This document shows, piece by piece, positions 12,301-24,511 of a DNA stretch of 64,000 nucleotides (the first letter of the stretch is position 1; each line of letters begins with the position of its first letter). Below the pieces are notes generated by a model. That model searched no databases, was not told the DNA's origin, and saw nothing but the letters and a program-made list of their open reading frames with translations. Made by a program: the position numbers and the translations under genes. The stretch comes from Galerina marginata (lineage: Eukaryota; Basidiomycota; Agaricomycetes; Agaricales; Galerinaceae): the NCBI GenBank assembly GCA_023014335.1, contig JAECYW010000008.1:3038001-3102000 (forward strand). Direction: 5' to 3'.

Positions 12301-14918
12301 CAACCAACAGGCTGGGCCCATGAATTTGAAAACAAAAAAAAAGAAAAACAGGGAAAACGCGACAAGGCACAACGGCACGACAATTTGCAGACGCGAAAAA
12401 AGGGAAATGCAGGAAATGACCACCACAAATAATTTATAAGTGCACCTCCGTGGTTGGAGGAACTTGTGAGGCGGATAAAGCAAGGCCCAGAACAATGCTT
12501 GGGGTTGACGGCCCAGAACCGAAGCAAAATTGAAGAAGGAAAGGTAGAAAAAGGACAACGGCAAGAAAGACAACACAACACCAAACTCCAATTCCAAGAT
12601 CTAGAACAGGTCCGAAGAGGGAAGAAAATCCAAGCACAAAAAAGTAGAAGCAAAGCAAAGAAAGCTAAAAGAGAGCAAAACCAAAGCAATGAACAGAAAA
12701 CCAAACCAAAGCAAAAGAACAGAAAACCAAACCAAAGAAAACCAGAAAACCAATCCAAACAAAAACAAAACCGAAAACAAAAGAAAAGAAAACTCACTAA
12801 GCAGCAACGAGCGCTGTATTCTGCCCGGACATGCTCGGTGTAAACGTCGCGCCCATAGCGGTGATGAGCTTCTTGAGGTACTCGCGCGCTTCGCCTGTGT
12901 AGTTCGTTACTGTTATGACCTATAATTAGAAGAGGAAGAGGAGGAGAGGGGTAGGCGTTAGGTGACGGAAAGACGATGAGGACGACTAAGAAGAAAAGAA
13001 AAGAAAAGAAAAGATGGATGGTCCACGAGCAGAAGGAGCACGAGCAGGAGGAGGAGCACGAGCAGGGCTGGTGCCGCGGACGAAGCAGCATCCTCGACCT
13101 CGAGAGCAGACAAGAAACGGAAGAACACCACGCAAGAACGAAAAAAAAAAAAAAAAAAAAAAAACAAAAACCCACATGATTCCCGAAATGTTCAATCCCC
13201 CTCTTCGGCACTGGATAATGCAGCAGCTGATCCAGCGGGCGGGAGAATATGCCGGTGGACTGGACGTGGAAGAGCCAAGCGAGTGTGCCGATGGTTTTTT
13301 GGGAGCGGACGGCCTGGAGGAGGGGGGGGATAGAAAAGTTAGCTTCCTGGAGTTTGAGGAATGAGGGCGAAAAAAATACAGGAGAGGAAGAAAGAGAGAG
13401 AGAGAAGGAGGACAGGAATGGCAAACGCTCAGCTCAACTCGAGCTCGACCCCGACCCCGAGAAAGAAGAGAGGAAAGCAAAACCAACAAAACCAACAAAA
13501 AAAACCCTAAAAACAAAACGAAAGACACGAACCTGCACATACCCCCTCCCAAACCTCCACCTCGTAACGAGCACATCACATTCTCCCACAAGATCCGCCT
13601 CTCTCCGCCTCCTCTTCTTCTCTTGTGGGCTCAGCTTCTGTCTCTGCAGCCCACCCACAGAACCAGCACCACCCACAGTACCACCACCCACAGTACCACC
13701 ACCACCACCCGCAGCACCACCACCACCAGCAGTACCAACAGAAGACCCCACCCACGCCTCCTGCTCCTCCTCATCCCCCTCATACCTCAACACGACCCCG
13801 CCCGCCCGTTCCACCCCCATCTGGACCGCCTCCCGTCGGCCGCGGTATAGTTGCAGGGTGCGGCTGAGCAGGATTTTACGGCCCGCCCAGACTTTGTGGT
13901 GCTGGTGGTGGTGTTCTTGTTCGTGCTGGGGTGTGCTTGCGTTGGCATTTACACTGGGACCGGCGGATACAGGCCCAAAGGCGGATGTGGATGTTATGTT
14001 CGCCGCGTTTGAGGAGGAGGGCTGGGCAGCAGCTGGACCCACGGAGGCGGAGGCAGAGGCGGAGGCGGAGGTGACGAGCGTGATGTCCGCCTCGGAGGGC
14101 GGGGTGGAGCGTCCCATGGAGGGTGTGAAGAGCGCGGCTGTAGCGTAGATGTTGCGCTTCACTTTCTCCCGCTCGCTCTCGATCTCTTTAGGACCCGCCT
14201 TCTCCTTCTCCCTCTCCTTCTCCTTAGGGCTAAGCAGCCCAAGCCCCTCAATCCCCTTCAAAACCCTAACATCCGGCCACTCATACACCTCCTCCCCCAA
14301 ACCCCTCACCCCAAGCCGCACACAATCATCAAACCAATGCGGGAGCAACACCTTCACCCCCGTCTCGTGCTGGTAGTGCATCGCCGTCGCGTACTTCGCC
14401 GAGTCCGGGGATAGCGCGAAGAGGTGGGTGACTTCTGTGGTGAGCGCGGTGCGCCATTGCCCGCCGAGCGCGGATATGCCTGCTGAGAGGACTTCGAGGT
14501 CGGCGGAGGGGAGGGAGGTCGCGCAGGCTACTATGCCGGAGAAGAGCATCGCTGGGTCTGGTGAGAAGAATGCAGGTCTGTATACCATTGGAGGTCAGTC
14601 AGTGTTCTTGGGTGGAATAACAACCAGACTCAGAACGTACGACTGCAGTTTCCCGATGATCGCACTCCGCTCGACCCACTGCGGCGTGACCACATCAATA
14701 CGCGCCTTGCCCTCGTCCGCGCCCTCCTCCGAGCGCCGCGCGACCTCCTCCCAGCCCTCGAAGCGCAGGGAATCGGTGATAACTGTCGTCAGCTCCGGGT
14801 CGTGCACGGAGGCGGCGCGGGTGCCTTCGTTCATCTGCAGCAGCGTGTCTAGCTGCGCTGCTAGCGTTGGGAGGAGGGATGGGGAGAGGTGGTATTTTAT
14901 ACTAGAAAACAACGGCAT
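6308..14918 (-). CDS. Rtt107/Brc1-type multi-BRCT genome-stability scaffold
   Basis: Nine exons on the minus strand: 14918-14641, 14577-13533, 13313-13176, 12919-12798, 10646-7188, 7123-7060, 7002-6831, 6773-6586 and 6508-6308. All junctions keep frame, giving about 1888 aa. Residues 1-200 hold two BRCT repeats (VVTPQWVERS; LLPHWFDDCVRLG). About 325-580 hold two more (TIGTLAWLFHVQSTG; YTGEAREYLKKLI; VVNHTWLEDCFVQWRNLT), and the last 210 residues the C-terminal pair (PNECTHLVA; HTFYVTPRVPVDAKLLKNVV; ending in LTGALQQEMEW). This arrangement is that of yeast Rtt107 and fission-yeast Brc1, which bind gamma-H2A at damaged replication forks. Between BRCT4 and BRCT5 lies a disordered, alternating Lys/Ala and Glu/Asp/Ser region of about 1080 residues. 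That makes the protein nearly twice the length of yeast Rtt107, as I recall it. Three MluI boxes lie upstream. Confidence 0.88.
10647..12797 (-). other. 2151-nt intron 4 of the BRCT gene, pyrimidine-rich
   Basis: Donor TA|GTGAGT at 12797, branch site TACTAAC at 10672-10666, acceptor TTTTTTCAG ending at 10647. The flanking exons join in frame inside BRCT4 (LVAA-Y-ISGTK), so the intron must be removed. All other introns of this gene are 57-256 nt. The coding strand of the intron is C/T-rich throughout (A/G-rich on plus) and contains no gene I recognise. The preceding intron (13175-12920) has a 24-nt poly-A run on the plus strand at 13141-13164. Confidence 0.8.
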
Positions 14919-15173
14919 CGTCGTTCCTGTGAGGCTGAAAGCCTGTGAGATTGTCTAGATTGTGCCGCGTTTCGTGTTGCGGTGGTTCTTGTGTGTCTTG
15001 TGTCAGGTTGGGTAGATGGGCTGTTCGGATCGACTAGAATCGATCTAGTTGGACTAGGCAGTAAGATTGTCCTGATGAAAGTCCTGTAAAAGCAAGAAAA
15101 GGAGGAAGAGGAGAGATGATGCCACTAGAGGAATGAGTTGCAGGACAAGGACAAGGTGGGCCCGAGGGAAAAA

Positions 15174-15334
15174 ACGCGTTCCGTCACAGTGACAAACATG
15201 GTCATGTGATGCACCATACTCACGCGTCGCGTCCGAGATGACTCGGAGGTGTCAGTGATGCTGGAGCGCAGGTCTCGAAAGAAAGGGGCGTGCTATCGGA
15301 AAGAAAACCTTTGTCCGAGTAGGAAACACGCGTG
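15174..15334. promoter_or_regulatory. Cluster of three ACGCGT (MluI cell-cycle box) sites upstream of the BRCT gene
   Basis: ACGCGT at 15174-15179, 15222-15227 and 15329-15334, that is 256-416 bp upstream of the start at 14918. The MCB element is bound by the MBF factor (Mbp1/Swi6, Cdc10/Res), which drives G1/S transcription of replication and repair genes in fungi. Regulation here is inferred; isolated ACGCGT also occurs at 2847, 11812 and 12224. Confidence 0.55.
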
Positions 15335-18300
15335 TTACCGAATAGATGGAGTATAGACGAGAAGAGTGGAAGTGGGGTGCCCAATAGATGATGCTGGCTT
15401 CTTACATGTCTACTAAATATGTACTATAATATATTTAACGATCATAATCAAGGCCAACCCTCTATTCTAGAGAACAGTAAACGTTCCGGAAGGAGTTCCA
15501 CAATCCTCGTGCTCCGCGTGGAACGACTACACGGAGGACGAAAAACAACAGGTCGCACAACAGATACTGAGATAGCCGACATCAATCGACATCATCATGA
15601 ATATGAGAGAGATCTATTTCGACTGAATCGGAAGCTTTACAGGTGACGCGGGCACTTTACTGGGACCAACTGTGGAGAGAAGCAAGCTCTGTAAAGAACG
15701 AATTAGTTAGTATTTAATCCCCTCGTCTATCTTCTGGCAACTGATTACGAAAATGGATAGGCCAAATTTCATTCGCAAGAATGCTAGGCCATCATAAGAA
15801 TACCAAGAACTACGTTCTCGCGGGCTACGATAAAGAAATCTATTGCTATCCCCATATGCATGCTCCTACGTCCGACATTGATTTCGACCTTTTCGAGGAC
15901 ACATCTCTGCAAGAGTTCATACATGTACACCACCTGCGAGCAAAAAGGGAACAGTTGGGGACAAGTTTTGTGGCTGCCGATGAAACATTCGTGTTGGTAC
16001 ACGGCGTTCTCAATGGTCGGTTCGAAAGTGAGGGCGGTTTTGGACCGGGAGTTCTCGGGCACATATCCTTTGAGCGAGCTTGTTGAGGGCCCGGGTGTCG
16101 GCTTCGACACTCCCGAGGTAATTGATGATAATTCAGAGGAAGAAAATCCAACGTGGAGTCTTCAACCGATCGAGTTCCGTGACTCAGCCACTCAGCCTTG
16201 TCCATCTGGAAATAAAAATATAAATTGCCAAGTCGTTTGCAGAATGCGAGAATGAACGTACTGCTTCAGTATAACCAAAAGGGCGAGCGTGATGGCAGCC
16301 TGAGTGGAGGGAGGGGCGAGAAAAGAAAAAAGCTTTCCAAATCCCGCCGATAATCGAGTACAGTACAGTAATCACATTTTTGCGTTGAAGTAGTCATGTT
16401 TAGATTCGATTCGATTTTTGATAGGAAATGTTGACCTAATATTTATATACACCCCAGCTTCAGTTGACAGTTAGGGGGTAGAGAAACCGTCTCAACCACA
16501 GGATGCTGTCCGAGTCAGCGTTTGTGAATCTGGACTCGGAGCGTAAATATGTCTCGAAAGAAAATTTAAAGGAACATTCTGCATCGGGGGAAGCCATGGG
16601 CTTTTCCTTGGGTCACGTCTACGTCGTGCTAGATATTTCTTCAATAGGCAGTCAGGGCGATTCTCCTAGTTCAGGAAAGTGGGCGCCAGTATATACAATT
16701 ATGAGCCCGAATGACCAAATACTAGTAACAAAATACACATGAAGTCATCTTCACTGAAATACAAGGCACCTTTCCTGATTCTGTCGTAGATAAAGTATCC
16801 ACGAAATCGAATTACAGTGAAATTGAGCAACTCTCGACCAACTCGCGACCCCTAATTCGACGCGTCTGTGGTCACGTGCATCACAACTAAAGGAGAGCGA
16901 TCTGTCGGATCTGAAAATTAATCAAGGTCTAAATTGAAATTCGACTCCTAATTTCAATTGATTGGACGTTGTACCCCCGGATGGTGATCAACGATCATGA
17001 TCATGATCGAAATTCATCCAATTCCAAACTCGGGGTTGTTGGGGGTTGCAGGAAATCACCTGGAATTGACCTGGAAAGGAACATATCTCATGTGGAAACA
17101 GAGCTGAAGGTGAGGAAAGAAGGGAGGACGTCGGTGAGTACGAATGCCCGACGTTTAAATTTAGGGTATGTACTCTACTGTGGGATCAGGGTGGAGGACT
17201 TCGTAAAGTCGTCTCTCATATCAGTAAGGTTAAAATTCGCAAGCAGTAGCGCATGACGACATCTTCTCGCAGTGCACCAAACAACAGGCTGTCTCATTCC
17301 GAAGTATTCTGGATACGTTAGACGATTTGCGTCGAAGTTTTACGAGTTTTAACTTCCATCTTCGGTCGCCATATCACTGCTGAACCAGTGCTGATACTAG
17401 AACCACGACCTAATTGTCAATTAATAATACTGATACTCTAGAACGTCGAGAATGACACCGGTTAGTAAATAGCTCTCTACCTACTCGTGTTCGCTTTTAG
17501 TATCCGTGCTTACCTATCGTCTTTCTTCTAGCGTGAAAAATTCAAAGCTGGTTGCGTGAACTTGCGTCATTTTCGTAACTTTGATAGATAGCGTGCCCTC
17601 CCGAGTAACAACCACAGCAACAGAGAGAAGACCTGCCAGTGAGATTAAACTCATAAAGACCGCTCCGATTCGCAATTTTTCTGATACACTGGTCTCAGAA
17701 GAAAATTAATGAATCCCGCTGGAATTCCACATTCATAGTCTAGGATTTAATACAGCCTCGCAGGATGGTCGCCACCCGCGTGGACACTCGATTATTGTTC
17801 GGTTTGAAGTATCTACTATCCTGGTACTACTCGGTAGTAGTATCCACAGCATTTCTCCGAATTTTAAAGCAGAGAATTGGCAGAGAAGTTAGAACTGGCA
17901 GACACAAGGAAGCACAACAATGTCGACAGGTTTTGTCAATCGGGAAGCGCACGCCGGATCACTAAGCGCACGAGGACGTCGGTGATGAGGTGATCCGACG
18001 GGATGCCATAAACTGACGGGCGAATAGACAGGCTATCACGGACAAAGGAATTGTAAACAACACGTTCCTTATTCCAGCTCAAGTGACGCCACCTGGTGCA
18101 ATTAAAAACGCTCATTCTGAAGAAACGGTTTATGTATTAAGCGCTCTTTGGCGACGTACCTTGAACTTTCGAAGTTGTGTCGAGAAGTATCGAGAACGAG
18201 CTGGTCATGGCGGCTGGAGCCCGTGACCGGAGACGGAGCCAATGATAACGACAGAGTTAGGGCGGGCCCGAGGTGGTGGTGGTGGTGGCATGTAGATGGG

Positions 18301-18756
18301 AACGACGTTGACACCTTTTCCGTTGCCGACCGTTCAAAAGATGTGAATGGCAGAGGAAGGGTGTCCGATGTGGTGTAACTGTACAACATGTCGGTGCCTT
18401 CATGTCACGGCGCCAAATCTATGCCTTCCTTCCCTTAACCTGCATACCATTCTTGGGCACGTAACTCCAAGTTACTGAAGGGACACGCGACAAGGGTCGG
18501 TGAAAACCAAGTGACCACTTTCCGACACGCCAGATGCGTGAAAAGAAATCCAAGGAAGAAATCATCCCAAGCACCCTCTGCCCAACTCGACCAAGCGAAG
18601 GGCAGTTTTTCCTGGTGACCGCAGAGTCCAGAGTCTGTAGATGTTCTGTCCACTGGAAATTTCTTGAGAAACGGTGACTATTGTAATGGTCCTGTATTAA
18701 TACGTCCGGTTCAGTCGGACCCTGTCACTGGACGCATTAATCGTTTTTCGAAAGAC
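15335..18756. other. Gene-poor region; one orphan ORF
   Basis: No family recognised. The best candidate is a plus-strand ORF at 15781-16086 (101 aa, acidic, containing PTSDIDFDLFEDTSLQEFIHVHH) with no motif, signal peptide or homologous neighbour; the same stretch is also open on the minus strand, which weakens it. The rest contains only short chance ORFs. Confidence 0.3.
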
Positions 18757-18925
18757 AAAAAAGTGATTCTCAACCATTAAAAAATAATAATTGTTTACAA
18801 TCAATAAAACTATTACCGTATGGAGTACCGAAAAGATATATGGAGTACCGCCGGTACTCCATAAGGCTATGGTTTTTTAGGATTCGAACATTCATTATTT
18901 TTTAATAGTTGAGAATCACTTTTTT
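18757..18925. mobile_element. MITE-like hairpin element, 169 bp
   Basis: Terminal inverted repeats of 32 bp at 18757-18788 and 18894-18925 match at 31 of 32 positions. They begin with A-runs followed by GTGATTCTCAACC. The interior holds a second, nearly perfect palindrome at 18839-18863: the arms TATGGAGTACCG and its complement flank one C. A direct copy of one arm lies at 18819-18830. There is no ORF. No target-site duplication is clear at the edges, so the boundaries may extend a little. Confidence 0.75.
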
Positions 18926-21713
18926 CGGGGTCAAAAAGCACCTTTTGCACGCAGTGTGTGTTTTTCTCTCCTGGTGTGTATAACCGTAAGATCTAGAACA
19001 GTTTACTGAAATACGGTTATGAGCGTGATGCTCTTACTGGAAGTCGGAAGTCGCATTTACACAAAGATAAGAACAACCCAGGGTGAAGTCGGGATTTTGA
19101 CGGGAACCGGGATAAACGTTTCGATCAATTGAGTGTGCCTCAGTTGTACACGGTGATCGTAAGTGCGGGAAAATGACTAAACGCTCATCGACAAGCTTAA
19201 GATGGGTGAAATCAGAAGCAAAGGCGTCGGAGCAGGGACTTCTGGCTTAAAATGTGAAACCGTACATACACCACCAAAATCGATGATTCTGCCTTTCTCT
19301 TAAGCGCCCAAAAGGCCAGCCATATCGTCATCATCATATGTTCAAAAAAAAATAATGACAATTGATCTATGCCCAACCAAAACGCGCGTCATTGAAGCTT
19401 TCTCTGGCCCGCTTCCAGGCCATAATTTCTTTCCATAAATAAATACGAGTATGAGATCTGACCACAAGTTAAATACCTTAAGTACATAAATGGCTGCGTT
19501 GCAATGTGTCCATGCTTCGGGACAATGGTTAGAACCACGATAGGAAACCTGAATACAATCCGGCCAAAGTATTTCGGAGATGAACAAGCAAGCGCAGCCT
19601 TCTGAGCAGCTGCCAGATTTCTACTGCCGACTTTGCGTTCGTTCTTGTACATCCCTGCTACCATAAAAATCAACAACTAAAGGATTCACTCCAGAGTGCG
19701 AGGTAAACTAAATATCTTTGCCACTCCGTGGAATGCCGTTGTATCTGCCATAGAGTACAACGAGATTATTTTGATGTCGTCCGGAATGCTGACTAGATTC
19801 TCGTATGCGCTCTCGTCCAATTGAGTACCGGTGGGTAAATTTAGGATCATTTGACACTTCTGATTTCATCGAGGACTCCATGCAGGTTTGTATAATTATA
19901 TCGTGCATTTACAAAGAACTTTGTTTTCTAATGCGACAGACCAAGTAGAAGTGGCATCTCCTTTTCGAAAGTGCGTGATAGGAAATTGATTCCCTAACTC
20001 TTGCTCGTTCGCCATGAGATTTGGCGCCTCTTCACCCGATCAGATTCGCCTATATTATTATTGGGGGGCTTGCCCCCTTTGTACAGGTGATCCCAAATTC
20101 CTTAACCACACGTGACGCACAAAGATCAAAATGACCCCCCCCCGTGGGATGATGTAGCAAGCCTCCCAAGCGTCCGCCTGCCACCAGGGCCCAGGCGAAC
20201 AAGAGCAGGCGGCGAAGCCGTCTGCGATTAATAACATTTTCTTTTAAGGAGGTGTCCGGGAACGGACCGGAGCAAGGGCGTGCTCCAAACCTAAAATAGC
20301 GTGTGAAGCGGAATGAGTCGGTATTTCCCTTTTTAAGTTGGTTTTCAGGGAGGTCTTGGCGTCTCTCCTCGAATTTGACAGGCCGGCGTCAGGTACCTTA
20401 ATCTTTGTGACGCCGAGGCAACTTGTTACATTTTAAGCCTTTTGTTTCGATCGTTCCGTGACAAGCGTGCGCCTCTGGTTTTCATTGTCGTCGTCTTGAA
20501 ATTTCGCCCGCCTTTTCGCATGCTTATCCCTACTCCTCCTTACTCTATGCCTCCTTATCTCTTATCTTTTACGGTCTGGACTTTCCTTCGTCCCTTCTTT
20601 TCGTAAGCGCTTAAGTGCTTTCATGCCGATCGTTCACTGGCATTGGGATATGAATAAAGCACGTGCGTTATCTCCATCCACTTTATTAGATCCTCCGCTT
20701 TTATTTCTTCTGGACTCGATTCGTTCCTTGTAAGTCTGGGATCCACGTGTGCTATTGCCATCTTTCCCTCATTCCACCTGGGTTTGCCTAGGGAGTACTG
20801 TTTGGGGGTATCAAAGTCTAACCAGATAGTTTGGTCTGAACTCAGGCGCTTATGCGACTTTTGGGTTTAAGTAGCTATTTTTTCTCTCCGGCGGTTGTTA
20901 TTCCCGTATCGAAACTCATAATTTGAAGAAACTTCCGCACCTTTCGCCCCAATTGGAGCGCGTTGGAGCGATGCCGTAGTCGCCCCTTAACCGCTCTGGG
21001 ACGAATTTGTCATTCAGGGACAAACTCGATCATGTACGTGAGCCTTGAGGCAAATTCACTTAGTGGCGGTTGTCTTCTGCCCACTTCGAAATTTCATTAA
21101 TTCCAGCTGAAAGCAAAACGTTAGGCCACCCGAGTTTGACACACGTACAGATGTGAAATGATCCGAACTTACGTCAGGTGGCCCTGTCGCTGGGTCGGCA
21201 TATTTGCGGCGGCAGGGATTGTACGCACATCAATTTCTTGGCCCACCGGAAGACCTCGGCTATCGAAATTTACAGACTCCGCCCTGTATGTGTGTTGGTC
21301 TGGGGTGGCCTATCGTTTTGCTTTCAGCTGTCACCTATGGCTGCGATGATCCAAATCATGAAGGATGGAGAGCTAAATGTGCTGCTAGGGGTTTAGCGCC
21401 CGGTGTTGTTTTTTGAGATACACGGGCTTGGTTACTTGTCGAGGAATATGAACAAGGCATCAGTGTAAATTGAACATTGCCAGGCACTAGAACGTCTAAG
21501 CCTTAAGTGCTTCAGTCCGATTCAATGGATCGCTTGTATCAACGGTTTTTGACACATCATGCAACCCTGATTCCGAATATATTACTAGCACCCTGCATGG
21601 AAGCGAACAGAACAAACGCAAGTTTTTATATCATAATTGTTGGTTCTTGGTACACAACGGATTTCGCTCTTTAAACCACCGTCATTCTTTCAACACAACC
21701 CGTGTCGCCCACC
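18926..21713. other. Gene-poor region, possible old repeat
   Basis: No gene recognised; ORFs are short and open on both strands. The tract 20240-21060 is T/C-rich with no coding potential and could be an old LTR-like or untranslated sequence, but I found no repeated ends. The last 60 bases are the 5' leader of the glycosyltransferase gene. Confidence 0.3.
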
Positions 21714-24511
21714 ATGGCAGACGTTCACTCTTTTGAGACCATCCACTTCCGCCTGTCCGACGCCCCGCTCAAGTCCTCCGTTACTTTCAGTCTCTCCCTG
21801 GACCTCGATGACCCGCCCCCTGCGTCGAAGTGAGCTTTTCCCACCTGGGTTTGTCTTGTATTTTCTGAAGCGACTGGCGACAACAGGAACCAGGAGAAAA
21901 CCTACCGGCTATCGTTTGCAGTTACCGACGCAGGTGTTACCGAGGAAGAAACTCTTCAATGGCTGAGCGCGAATCTCAAAGACTGTGTTATTCAAGTCGT
22001 ACGTGTCTTTTTCTGGGTACATTTCTAAATTTCTAATTTATTTCTAGGAGCAGCAAAACCTGAAACAACGGCCTTTGGGTACGCTTGACGTCGCCGTATT
22101 TATGATTTTCCTAACGGAAATTCTACAGGTCTGGATACAGACGAAAAGGTCACAAGCATGGTCAAGAACATGGCCGCTCTCTGGGCAAGTTCTCGTGTCG
22201 CCGAAAAGCCGTATTACGTCTCGAGTCCCCCGACCGCAGCCTCCTCGTCATCCGATTTAACGACAAACGAGCCGGATACCCCGCGTCCACTGACCAGTGC
22301 TTCGTCGTCTTCATCACTGAACAACCTTACGGGGACCCATGAAGCGCGCAAGTTTTTCCTGGCTTTACGACCCAGTACGCCTTCCACGGCGTCAATGACA
22401 CCAGCTGAGCCCAGCGAGAAGGAGCTGATCAAAAAGCAAGCACTATTTGACGAACACCTCATCGCGCAGCTGTCCGCCGTGGAATGGCGAGCAGAACAAC
22501 TCGCGGAGCCAGGGCTTGACCAGGTACAGGAACCGCAGACCACAGTTCGTACTCTTTTGTTCCTTATACATCTCCCCTTAAGCCTAATTCGATTTTAAGG
22601 AACTGCTTCACCCTATCCGCCCGCTCGCTATTCCTAGACCTTCTACTCCACGATCGACTTCCCCAGACTCCTCCAGACCGGCATCCCCCACCGTGGAAGC
22701 TGCGCCTGCAGTTGCAGCAACCCCTGTCGCTCCAACCCGTCCGATCCCCGATGTTCCCGCAGACGCCGATGAATCCAAGCCGAAATCCAGTTGGTTAAAA
22801 TTCTGGAGAGTAGATCCTAAGCCTTTCGCATCGCCCTCAATCGCTGTTCTCGCGGACAAGTCGACGATAGTTCTACCGAGCCCACCGACAGACGATGAGA
22901 AATATTTGTATGCGCAAACACGGCGGTGCGTTTTTTGGCTTCCTTTTTTGGCTTTTTTACTGATGCAGTCGCAGGATTCCGTTGTATGCATTTGGCACAT
23001 TTTCTTTTCTAAGCGTTTCTGTTGGTATGTGGTTTTTTGTGAAGGCGACGAAGTATTACTGGTGGTAAGTACCCCTGTAGGACCCACAACCTTATTACGT
23101 GAATTGACCAATGCCGGTTCTCAGGCTCGGCATTTTCGTGGCGTTTATCCAGATATACCTGCTTTGCTCTTATCTCGTCGGATACTGCGGCAGGGACTTC
23201 AATTCGGAGCAGCACAAGCAAATCGTAGCAGAACATTCGTACACCAGCGATACAGGCTTCCCCTCAGTCGACATCTACCTCCCTTGCTGCAAAGAGCCAC
23301 TTGAGGTCCTCGAGAATACGTACAAGTACGTCGCCAAACTCGATTACCCCAATTTCAAGGTTTGGGTGCTCGACGACGGTGGCTTGGACACCGTCAAGCG
23401 GCTCGCTGGCGCTTATGGCTTCAATTATATCACCCGCGACAACAAGCCCCACCTTAAGAAAGCTGGCAACTTACGCTATGCCTTCCCCCGCACTACTGGC
23501 GATTTTTTCGTCATCTTTGACGCCGACTTTTGCCCACGTCACGACTTCCTCAATGAGATGCTGCCCTACACGAAATGGAACCCGAAGATTGCCATTATCC
23601 AATCCCCCCAATTTTTCCATCCGTGCGCGGAGCAGACCTGGGTTGAACAAGGTGCTAGCTCGACGCAAGAATTCTTTTACCGCATCGTTCAAGTTAATCG
23701 GGATCGTTTCGGCGCAGCCATTTGCGTCGGAAGCAACGCGCTCTACCGACGGGAAGCCCTCGTCGAAGTCGGCGGAACCGCAGAGATCGGGCACTCTGAG
23801 GACGTCCATACGGGCTTCTACGCCGTCACGCGTGGGTGGACCCTCAAGTACATCCCACTCGCGCTCGCCTGCGGTATTTCTCCCGACACCCCACCTGCTT
23901 GTTTCTCCCAACAGATGCGCTGGTGTTCCGGCTCCTCTACGCTCCTCACCAACCCTGATTTCTGGAAGTCGAACCTGAGCGTCATCCAGAAGCTCTGCTA
24001 CATGAGTGGAATGCTGTTCTACACGTCTGCCGCGATGATGATCTTTGTGAACCACCTTCCCGGTCCACTCCTGGTTTGGCTCAGCCCCCACCTCGTTCTT
24101 TGGTACAACTGCTTCTTCGCCGTGCCATCGGTCATTTACTGCACAATCATCTTCCGCCTGTGGTCAAGACAGAAATACAACTTCAACGTCAACTTCGTCT
24201 ACACCATTCAGCAGTACGCGTACTTCATGGCCATCAAGGACCGTATCTTCAATACCACGGCGTTGTGGGTCCCATCTGGAGATAACAATGCCCATGTTGC
24301 CGCAGGTCAGAAGAAGAAGGCACCGAACAACAAGTACCGGAACATGCGCATCCTCTGCGCTGTGTGGACCTGGGGTACATCGGGCGCGATGTATGCCGGG
24401 GTCGCTTACCGGATCGTTCAAGGTTATCACTGGTATCACTTCTTACCCATCGTCCTTCTCGACCTGCTCAACATCTATACCTGCCATAAGTTTATCTTTT
24501 ACTCTAAGTAG
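21714..24511 (+). CDS. GT2 processive glycosyltransferase, cellulose-synthase-like
   Basis: Seven exons, 21714-21829, 21887-21998, 22048-22078, 22129-22523, 22600-22925, 22975-23064 and 23125-24511, give about 818 aa; introns are 49-76 nt and every phase matches. Residues 1-320 form a Ser/Pro/Thr-rich cytoplasmic region without a known domain. Two membrane spans follow (about 325-385), then the catalytic domain with all GT2 processive signatures: DDG at 440-442, DAD at 489-491, SED at 581-583 and QQMRW at 619-623. Four or more C-terminal spans follow. It resembles BcsA-type enzymes rather than chitin synthases. Fungal relatives include the mixed-linkage glucan synthase Tft1 of Aspergillus, so a beta-glucan product at the plasma membrane is likely, but the substrate is not shown by the sequence. 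No PilZ domain is visible. Confidence 0.9.

Noticed and set aside
12300..13424. 374-aa minus-strand ORF rich in Phe, Ser and Leu
   Set aside because: It reads through BRCT exon 3 in frame and exon 4 in the wrong frame, across intron sequence; the hydrophobic look comes from pyrimidine-rich intron DNA, not a membrane protein.
18875..18895. tRNA T-arm-like GGATTCGAAC
   Set aside because: No acceptor stem, anticodon arm or pairing partner around it; it lies inside the MITE.
20240..21060. Possible solo LTR
   Set aside because: No terminal repeat, target duplication or second copy could be seen by eye.
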